From contig NC_065906.1 of the NCBI RefSeq assembly GCF_905147045.1, positions 7,936,001 through 8,000,000 of the forward strand: a DNA stretch of 64,000 nt, read 5' to 3'. Shown piece after piece: positions 56,715 through 64,000 of this stretch. The stretch is from Nymphalis io (Eukaryota; Arthropoda; Insecta; Lepidoptera; Nymphalidae). A model generated the notes under the pieces. The model was not told the DNA's origin. It saw only the letters and a list, made by a program, of their open reading frames with translations, and ran no database searches. A program made the translations under genes and the position numbers. Each line of letters starts with the position of its first letter. Position 1 is the first letter of the stretch.

Positions 56715-59700
56715 GTGAGTTTGCGATAATTTTATCATTGAAACGTGTGTAAAGAAGATTAATATGTAATATAATAATATTATTATAGATGATGGCACTC
56801 TGGACGGAGCCGTCCCGCCAATACCGATACCGATTCGAGACTTGGAAGTAGATTCAATTCGTAGATTTTTAGCTTCGAAGCTCGGTTTCTATGAACCCCC
56901 AGATCTTTCCGACTCAATTGACAAGGTTTTAGATGAAGTAACTCTTGATGGCGTTGCAAAATGGATAAAAAACGTAAGATGCCGAAATATTATAACTTTA
57001 GCTGGAGCTGGAATATCAACATGTAAGTGATTGTTTCTTAATTCGAATATTTTCTAAAATATAGACATCTAATACATATTGTTAATTTTTTTTTCACATT
57101 ACAGCTGCCGGTATACCTGATTTTCGAAGTCCACACACAGGATTGTATCACAATTTGCAGAAATATAACTTACCTGAGCCACAGGCCATTTTTGAAATTA
57201 ACTTTTTTCGACAAAACCCAAAGCCATTCTTTACATTGGCTAAAGAACTGTTTCCTGGAAAATTCAAACCAACAATATCTCATTATTTCATAAGACTTTT
57301 ACATGAAAAAGGTATGTTTAAAATCTTATATATTAAACTTTTATAATGAAATAATTATTTTGTAGTTAGATATAATATAAGTTTTTTTTCTATAACTAAG
57401 CTAATTTTTTACTAATTGTATACTGGTGGTAGGGCTTTGTGCAAGCTCGTCTGGGTAGGTACCACCCACTCATCAGATATTCTACCGCAAAACAGCAATA
57501 CTTGGTATTGTTGTGTTCCGGTTTGAAGGGTGAGTGAGCCAGTGTAATTACAGGCACAAGGGACATAAAATCTTAGTTCCCAAGGTTGGTGGCGCATTGG
57601 ATATGTAAGCGATGGTTGACATTTCTTACAATGCTAATGTCTAAGAGCGTTGGTGACCACTTACCATCAGGTGGCCCATATGCTCGTCCGCCTTCCTATA
57701 CAATAAAAAAAAAAAAAAAAAATAATTTAACTACAAGAAGATATTCTACAATCTTTTTTGACAGGTCTTCTACTCCGCCACTATACACAAAACATTGATA
57801 CACTAGAGAGAGGGGCTGGTCTACCCGAGGATAAAATAGTCGAGGCACATGGCACTTTCTATACATCACATTGCTTGGAATGTCGTAAAGAATATTCTTT
57901 ACAATTTATCAAGGGTATGTACATATCATAATTTTACAATATTATTTATTAATTTTTGTATGGAGAAGTGGCAATTCTAATGAGAGCAAGCTCATATAGC
58001 TTCATCAATCTGACATCACAATATTACTTCAATTTTAGCAAATCAAACAACATAAAAAAAACTGGCTTATACCACTCAATAAAGCCAATCAGATATACTT
58101 AATATTATTGTACTTGTTATTTTGTTCCTACACATTACATCTTAGTGCACAAGGTTGGTAGTGCCCACTTACCATTAGGTGGCACATTTGCCCCTCTACG
58201 TACATATGAGCCGGTTGGCGTGGTTGGTAGATACTTGCCTTTCACACTGAAGGTTGTGTGTTCGATTCCCACCCAGGACTCATTTGTGTGCTTGAACATG
58301 TCTGTTTGTCCTGAGTCTGGGTGTAATTATCTATATAAGTATGTATTTACAAAAGAAAAGTAGTAAATATAGTATACCAGTTGTCTGGTTTCCATAGCAC
58401 AAGCTTTGTACAAGCTTAATTTGGGATCAGATGGCCATGTGTGAAAAATGTCCCAGGATATTATTATATTTAAAGTTATTTTATTTTATAAAGCGAAATT
58501 GAATATCAGTCCAGTCAAAATAGACATTTTACTTAACTAAAATTCTCATCGAGCTGAAAATTGGCAGAGACGCTAAATATATCATCATAAATAAAATAAA
58601 ATCGCTAATCGCTAACATTAGCGAGATCTTCCAATCCTTCACACACAGTATTCATCGTATGCATGCCATAAATCAAAACCATAAACAAAAAGCAATAGTT
58701 ACTTATTTTTCATTTATATTGAACGTCCAATGACATGTAGAAGCTGCATTTTAGTCCATATTTTGTAAAATATGAATTTTCTAATAATTAAAACCACGAT
58801 ATCTAAAGAATGGTGAGTCGTAAGGGAAAAGTGACTGGACCATTTTTGTAGAGAATTGTATGATCTACAACTTTTGTTTGACCTATTTTCTCGATAAAAC
58901 TTACCGTTTTCGAGAATAATGTAAAAAATCTTAATTTTGTATGTTTGACCTTGATAAAAATTTTTTGCAGAAGTAGGATCGAAGGGGATTTTTGACATTT
59001 TATTTTTGATGATGTATTTAGCGTCTCTGCCAATTTTCAGCTCTATGCGAATTTTGGCTAAGTTATGACTTATTTTTGCCTATTTTGACTGGACTATATA
59101 TAATTTCTCTATATAACATGAAATCACTTACAAAAACTTTGAATTGAATAAGTTTTAAATATTAGTAAGATGATGCAACTAAATAATGTTTTCTATTCTC
59201 CTTATATACTAAATACAGTACAGACATTTTTTTCTATGCATCAATCAAATTTTTTATTTAAAATTATAAAATATCTTTATTTATTTAATAAATGATAAGC
59301 AGTAAATAGTATTGATTTTGATTTTATTAATTCATATTGTAACTTATATCACTTTCAGATATAATATTTGCAGACCAGATTCCGATATGCACTGAATGCC
59401 CTGGTATTGTAAAGCCAGATATTGTCTTTTTCGGCGAAAGTCTGCCGGAACGTTTTCAACACTGCTTGCAGGAAGATTTTCAAAAGTGTGACATGCTAAT
59501 TATATTAGGTTCCTCTCTAGAAGTGCAGCCATTTGCATCATTGATTGACATGTAAGTGTGGATAAATTTTTTAATTATTATAAGACAGTATTATATGTGT
59601 ACTTAAAATTTTATTTATATATTCAGTATTAGGGTGTGTCTTGTTTTCGTTACCTATTAAAGCTGCAAATATTTTGATTAGCTATGTTTATATCTGCGTT

Positions 59701-60119
59701 AAGAATGATTGCTATAGCCGAATTTGTTTAATTGTCCTGTCCCTTACTAGGGATTTGTTTTTGTTAGGATAGAAATAGAAATAAAATATTTTGTCAGGAG
59801 TTATTTGGTCCATTTTCTTAAATATTAATAAAAATATTCCAGGGTACCAGATTGTTGTCCAAGGCTCCTTATAAATCGTGAGAAGGCAGGTGTAAAGTCT
59901 CCTCTACTACGGCTTTGGGGACTTATGAGTGAAGGTCTACAGCTGGATGGAACCTCTATTCGAGATGTTGCAAGACTTGGTGACTGTGATGAGGGTTGTA
60001 TGGAGCTAGCAGATAAGCTTGGATGGGGAGTGAGTACTTTGCTCTACGGTGCAATATTTATTCTATAACATACATTTTATGTTTATTTTCTATATATGTA
60101 TATATATATATATATATGG

Positions 60120-60158
<39 letters not shown>

Positions 60159-60551
60159 TATTATTTAAACCTCTATAAAATGTCCAAGACAAAAATATTC
60201 TTGAAGATGAAGGAAAGAGAAACTTCCCCCCTAATATCAAAGTATGGCACAAATTTTTTAAGAGTGTTTCTCCATCAAGAAATGAAGATCTTACCCAAAA
60301 TTCAAGTCTGTATTGTTTGATAATCCATCAGTCAGCATGTTAACTTACATATTAAATATTTGATGCTATATAATGTTTGTATTTTACAATATATATTTCA
60401 TTAACCGCAGGATGAGCTTAGAGCACTGGTTGCTAGGGAACATGAACGTCTGGATCGTGAAGGAAACTTGGCAAAACCTCATGCTCCTGTACCCGTTGCT
60501 AATGAAGCTATTGCTGAACACCACACTGTGCCTACTGAGCCTAAGCTCTGA
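56681..60551 (+). CDS. Sirt2: Sirt2, NAD-dependent protein deacetylase sirtuin-2 (7 exons, gene span)
   Basis: A complete class I sirtuin, which removes acetyl groups from lysines (tubulin, histones and other targets) using NAD+. Exons: 56681-56714, 56789-57022, 57105-57311, 57765-57914, 59359-59551, 59843-60029, 60411-60551. Phases agree and give 381 residues, typical of animal SIRT2. Visible motifs: GAGIS (84-88) then SAGIPDFRSP for NAD binding; QNIDTLERGAG (167-177); catalytic His187 in EAHG; zinc cysteines C195/C198 and C219/C222; KPDIVFFGE; and GSSLEVQPF (259-267). The short N-terminus is acidic and hydrophilic, without a mitochondrial leader. AATAAA sits 42 bases after the stop. Introns 3 and 4 have taken in SINEs and a MITE, but the coding sequence is undisturbed. 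Confidence 0.96.
56789..57022 (+). CDS. Sirt2: Sirt2 exon 2
   Basis: Acceptor ATTATTATAG. It encodes residues 12-90, including FLASKLGFYEPPDL and the first half of the NAD-binding signature (ITLAGAGIST). The split is at donor ACAT|GTAAGT. Confidence 0.93.
57105..57311 (+). CDS. Sirt2: Sirt2 exon 3
   Basis: Acceptor CACATTACAG. It encodes SAGIPDFRSPHTGLYHNL and NFFRQNPKPFFTLAKELFPG, diagnostic of SIRT2. Donor is AAAG|GTATGT. Confidence 0.95.
57422..57722 (+). repeat. SINE family A copy in Sirt2 intron 3
   Basis: Full-length plus-strand family A copy with an A tail of about 18 bases, one of the best preserved in the window. Its tail ends 42 bases before the exon 4 boundary, so the branch site must lie in or next to the short remaining spacer. 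Confidence 0.93.
57765..57914 (+). CDS. Sirt2: Sirt2 exon 4 (catalytic His)
   Basis: Acceptor TTTTTTGACAG, only 42 bases after the A-tail of a SINE. It encodes YTQNIDTLERGAGL, the catalytic EAHG and the first zinc-binding pair CLEC. Donor is AAGG|GTATGT. Confidence 0.95.
58210..58465 (+). repeat. tRNA-derived SINE family E copy in Sirt2 intron 4
   Basis: Same family and same ends as the copy at 53486, with B box-like GTGTTCGATTCCCACC. A short family A-like scrap (58148-58195) precedes it. Confidence 0.88.
58508..59095. mobile_element. MITE with about 90-bp terminal inverted repeats in Sirt2 intron 4
   Basis: The left end AGTCCAGTCAAAATAGACA and right end GCCTATTTTGACTGGACT are inverted copies, and the match resumes over AGCTGAAAATTGGCAGAGAC and GCTAAATATATCATCA. 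The 588-bp element has no credible ORF. The target duplication is unclear (AT-rich flanks), so the superfamily is undetermined. Confidence 0.8.
59359..59551 (+). CDS. Sirt2: Sirt2 exon 5
   Basis: Acceptor CACTTTCAG. It carries the second zinc pair CTEC, then GIVKPDIVFFGESLP and LIILGSSLEVQPF. Donor is GACAT|GTAAGT. Confidence 0.95.
59843..60029 (+). CDS. Sirt2: Sirt2 exon 6
   Basis: Acceptor ATATTCCAG. It encodes MVPDCCPRLLINREKAG, the NAD-contacting LINRE motif, and CDEGCMELADKLGWG. Donor is GGA|GTGAGT. Confidence 0.95.
60092..60156. repeat. (TA)n microsatellite in Sirt2 intron 6
   Basis: Long TA tract with one GGAAA interruption. It makes spurious IYIYIY reading frames on both strands. 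Confidence 0.95.
60411..60551 (+). CDS. Sirt2: Sirt2 exon 7 (stop)
   Basis: Acceptor TTAACCGCAG. It encodes an acidic, Pro/Ala-rich C-terminal tail ending VPTEPKL and TGA, as expected beyond the sirtuin core. Confidence 0.9.
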   Translation, partial: DELRALVAREHERLDREGNLAKPHAPVPVANEAIAEHHTVPTEPKL

Positions 60552-60592
60552 ACATATTAATGGTTAGACACTCGCTACTGCATTATTTAGGC

Positions 60593-60598
60593 AATAAA
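60593..60598 (+). terminator. Sirt2: Polyadenylation signal of Sirt2
   Basis: AATAAA 42 bases after the Sirt2 stop codon, in AT-rich sequence. Assigned by motif and position only. Confidence 0.55.
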
Positions 60599-61279
60599 TT
60601 TATAATTATATTCCAATATAGTGTTGTCACAATAGAAAATCGTTTTTTGTTAAAAAAACTTTTTTGAACTTTATTTATTATGTTAATTGTGTCCCTTGTC
60701 AAAAACTTATCTACTCTAGTTTATATTTGTGGCAACTCTATATTAAAATGTATAATACCTAAAGATTTATAAGCAATTCCATTAAATAAGCTTCCAAATA
60801 TCTTTAAAATTTCTATAACAATTTTCAGTGATAGTATATAGTCTATTCAGGTAACAGGAGGAGTAAAGATAAACAAACCTCGAATATACTCCATGCGATT
60901 ATATATGTTATATATCATGCTATGATATTCCATGCGATTTGCAGATAACTTTGCTATATATTGTACTACAAGAAAAACTAAATAAATATGCCTTTATTTA
61001 TAATTAAATTATATTATAACACAATTTCTCTTAACTACGTAAAACTTTAATTTTACATCCAAACTTCGCCATTATTGGCGAATTATTAAATTAAATTAAA
61101 GAATGAATTTATTATTTTTATTTATGACGTTTTTTTTTTTTGAAATGACATAAATAACTTTGATTAAATGCACCTCGGCTATAGAGGTTTATAAAATGAG
61201 TAAAGAAGTAATAAATTTTATTAAGAATTAAGCATATTTGATTTTTATCTATACTGCATGAAATGTTTATAGCGTAATA

Positions 61280-61500
61280 CATATGTCTATTATTTTACGC
61301 GGCACGCGCCAGTAAGCTTTCAGCCGGAATGATTTTTTTCTGACATCAAATTTCAGCCAATTTAAACAAAACCTTATTGAATTATAAACCTAACGCTTCC
61401 TCGCTTCGTCGTTCGTTAGTTTTTTGTTTATCGCGTTCAGACAAACAGACTGACAAACGGAACGGGACTTTGTTTTATAATATGTAGTGATGTTACTGAT
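61280..61500 (+). repeat. Degenerate interspersed repeat downstream of Sirt2
   Basis: Contains ATCAAATTTCAGCCAATTTA, CAGACAAACAGACTGACAAA and a TTTTATAATATGTAGTGATG end, the same general layout as the element at 9994. Confidence 0.45.
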
Positions 61501-62300
61501 ATTTTTGAATATATCTCCTAATTCATTTATAAAATGATATAATCGCGAAAAATAGTACTGTACGGCTTAAAATTAAAAATTTATAAAAAAAAAATCTTTT
61601 TTTAAACAGCAACACTGTTCACAAATAGGGTGGGGGTGTGTCAATTCAAAATCAAAGTTTATTTAATTTTTCTCCTCCATTGATTACTATAGACAATATA
61701 GACTATAGGTGCCTAGTTCTAATTTAATTAATTTATTTTTTTAATTAAGGAGTTTATATATTTATTTTCGTAATTCTTAATGTCCTATAGACAAACTATA
61801 CATTGATTACCGTTAAGAAATTGAATTAGTCAATTAAAAACAAACTTTGTGCTCTTAGTGTTGTTGTTAATGGATAAATGTAAGCGCTGTTATAAAGTTG
61901 TAAGCATAAGCAAATGTTATTAAGAATCTACTTTGAGACTTTATTCTGATGAAATATTAAACAGTGTTCAATTTACAATTTATTGGTAATTATCAGTTGG
62001 TAATTCATGTATATAAATATGGTTACTGTCTTATAAATCTTTTAGGTTAGATTCATTGTTTATTCAAACTTTTAAATCTACAGAAATGTGTTATCTCTGC
62101 CTTTGGTTTATCTTCCTTTTATTTTGATTGAGCTTAGTAATTTGAAGCACCCACATGTTTATATTTCTAGGCAGATTAGGTTTTATTATGCACTACTGAA
62201 ATTGTGTTTTCCTATAAATTAAATGCTTTGTTTACAATTTGTCTTCAGTTTATATATATTGATGCCGATTTTTACAGACACAATACCTTGGATAAATTCA

Positions 62301-62599
62301 GTAACAGTCTGTTAAGGTCCCACTGCTGGACTAAGGCCTCCTCTCCCTTTTTGGGGAGAGGGTTTGGAGCTTATTCCACCACGCTGCTCCAATGCGGGTT
62401 GGTGGAATACACATGTGGCAGAATGTTCGATGAAATTAGACACATGCAGGTTTCCTCACGATGTTTTCCTTCACCGAAAAGCACGAGATGAATTATAAAC
62501 AGAAATTAAGCACATGAAAATTCAGAGGTGCTTGCCCGGGTTTGAACCTACTTTCATCGGTTAAGATTCACGCGTTCTTACCACTGGGCCATCTCGACT
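62301..62599 (-). repeat. tRNA-derived SINE family B copy
   Basis: Full-length minus-strand family B copy downstream of Sirt2. Confidence 0.92.
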
Positions 62600-63731
62600 T
62601 TATAGATAAATTTATTATTACCACCACCAAAAGTGTTTGAGTTTAGTAGAACTGGTCAAAAAATTCAGTTGGAAGATTTGACATGTGATATTTATTTATT
62701 TAAAAAACCTTGTAAAACTTTTCAATTTAACTCTTCTGAAAGAGATAGTGACATTACTGTTGTAAATTGATTTAGGCATTGTGTACATAAGAATCAGCAG
62801 CATTATCTAGTCATAACATCTCCTAATAAAAATCAAATTAAAAACAAGAATATTGCATTATAAAAGAAATATTGAAACATTTTCATATACAGACATACAT
62901 AAATATCTGATTTAAAGTTAGTCTATAGGATTATTGTATAGAATAAGTTTACATATGGCAATACATTTGACTTAATAATGTAGTTACTATAGAAAATATA
63001 GTCCATTTAAAATATGTTTTCTTACCATATTTTAAAATTGTCTCAGGGTCGCTAACTCTGAATATTAATCTGGACACTAAACTATCTTAATCTGCCAAAT
63101 TACAACTTGCCTTGACCTTAAATCAGAACCTACCCAATGACTGGACTAAAAATATATTTTTTTTTTTATTTATAATTTCAGACTCTTCTTTTTTGACATG
63201 ACATAAAAATACAATTATGAGCTATAAGCTAATACTAACTTTTTCAGACATAAATTAAATAAATATAACAATATCCCATACGTTACTTTGTTCCCTAATT
63301 TAATATTTAAATCTTACACATAATAATAAATAAAATTATACATTAAATACTTTGCTGTTCTTGATAAACTATATTATTTGTTTGAATGTATAGATTATTA
63401 GTAAGAAATATTTATATGTATACATCACAAGGTTTATTTACTATAAGCATAAACAAAAGTTTAAAAAGTAACTAAAAAACAGAAAGCATGTTTCAAAATT
63501 CTGTGTTCCATTTTCAATTGTCAATATTATACACTTGTTGAAATACAATTTATAATATTAATAAAAAATATTACATTTGTTAAACTAGAACATAACAGAA
63601 TATGATATTGTTCTGTATTCTGCTTAATTTATCTTATAACTCCTATATGCTACGCGTAGTAGTATCTGTGTAGCTGTTATATTTAGAACAGCAGTAAAAT
63701 CTACTTTTGACTGACAATTAAAAGTACTTTT

Positions 63732-63736
<5 letters not shown>

Positions 63737-63786
<50 letters not shown>
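63737..63786. repeat. (AT)n(GT)n microsatellite
   Basis: About 20 AT units followed by GTGTGTGTGT. Confidence 0.95.
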
Positions 63787-64000
63787 ACTAATTCATTTGG
63801 GCTTATGTATATTCTATTCCAATCAAAGACAAAGAACAAACCTTAGATTTACATATTACATTCGATTCTATAAAAACTGCGATATGCTATATTATGTTAT
63901 ATACAATTATTTCTTTATAATACAACACTTATAATACAATTTAATTTTACTTCCAAAACGAGATTTTTTTCTCGAATCCAAAGTTAAAAAACATTATTCA

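Larger units (their letters stand above)
60600..64000. other. Region downstream of Sirt2
   Basis: AT-rich, with a degenerate repeat (61280-61500), a family B SINE (62301-62599) and an AT/GT microsatellite. No gene was recognised on either strand; short frames are accidental. Confidence 0.65.

Noticed and set aside
58714..59033. 94- and 76-codon minus-strand frames in Sirt2 intron 4
   Set aside because: They lie inside the 588-bp inverted-repeat element, overlap each other in different frames, and resemble no protein known to me.
60058..60320. Frames with long IYIYIY runs (also 63624-63839)
   Set aside because: Direct products of TA microsatellites.

Overview
The window is nuclear DNA from an insect, almost certainly a lepidopteran and probably a butterfly. 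It is AT-rich and gene-poor, with small-exon genes carrying GT-AG introns and dense short interspersed repeats. I could run no searches; gene names come from recognising protein families in translated exons.

Three host genes are present. (1) On the minus strand, one GC-rich coding exon (32383-32884) is the first coding exon of doublesex (dsx). It holds a complete DM zinc-binding domain and ends at a splice donor. No later dsx exon was recognised down to base 1, so positions 1-32382 read as the left-running first intron. (2) On the plus strand, ten exons (45720-54699) encode a complete 533-residue pickpocket/Nach-like DEG/ENaC channel subunit. (3) On the plus strand, seven exons (56681-60551) encode a complete 381-residue Sirt2 deacetylase. 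From memory, a Nach-like gene and a sir2 gene lie beside dsx in swallowtail butterflies, where dsx controls female-limited mimicry, so the order here looks like conserved lepidopteran synteny.

The rest is intron and intergenic DNA full of mobile elements. The notable ones are a full-length Tc1-like transposon with an intact 339-residue transposase inside dsx intron 1 (28116-29738), a full-length but broken mariner between the channel gene and Sirt2 (54847-56126), and several tRNA-derived SINE families plus one abundant A-tailed family without an obvious tRNA head. There are also MITE-like inverted-repeat elements, a 5'-truncated LINE tail with target-site duplication, and a decayed Jockey-like reverse transcriptase fragment.

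The structural oddities include a 288-bp copy of sequence 1.8 kb away inserted within a palindrome, a 223-bp inverted repeat pair 2.5 kb apart, and a 20-bp inverted duplication that broke the mariner. A perfect 25-bp hairpin lies in the dsx intron. Several stretches of the dsx intron and upstream region differ in composition from the AT-rich background and are candidate regulatory elements. One of them carries repeated TTTTACGA motifs of the posterior-Hox type. I saw no CRISPR array, rRNA, convincing stand-alone tRNA gene or new multi-gene system.
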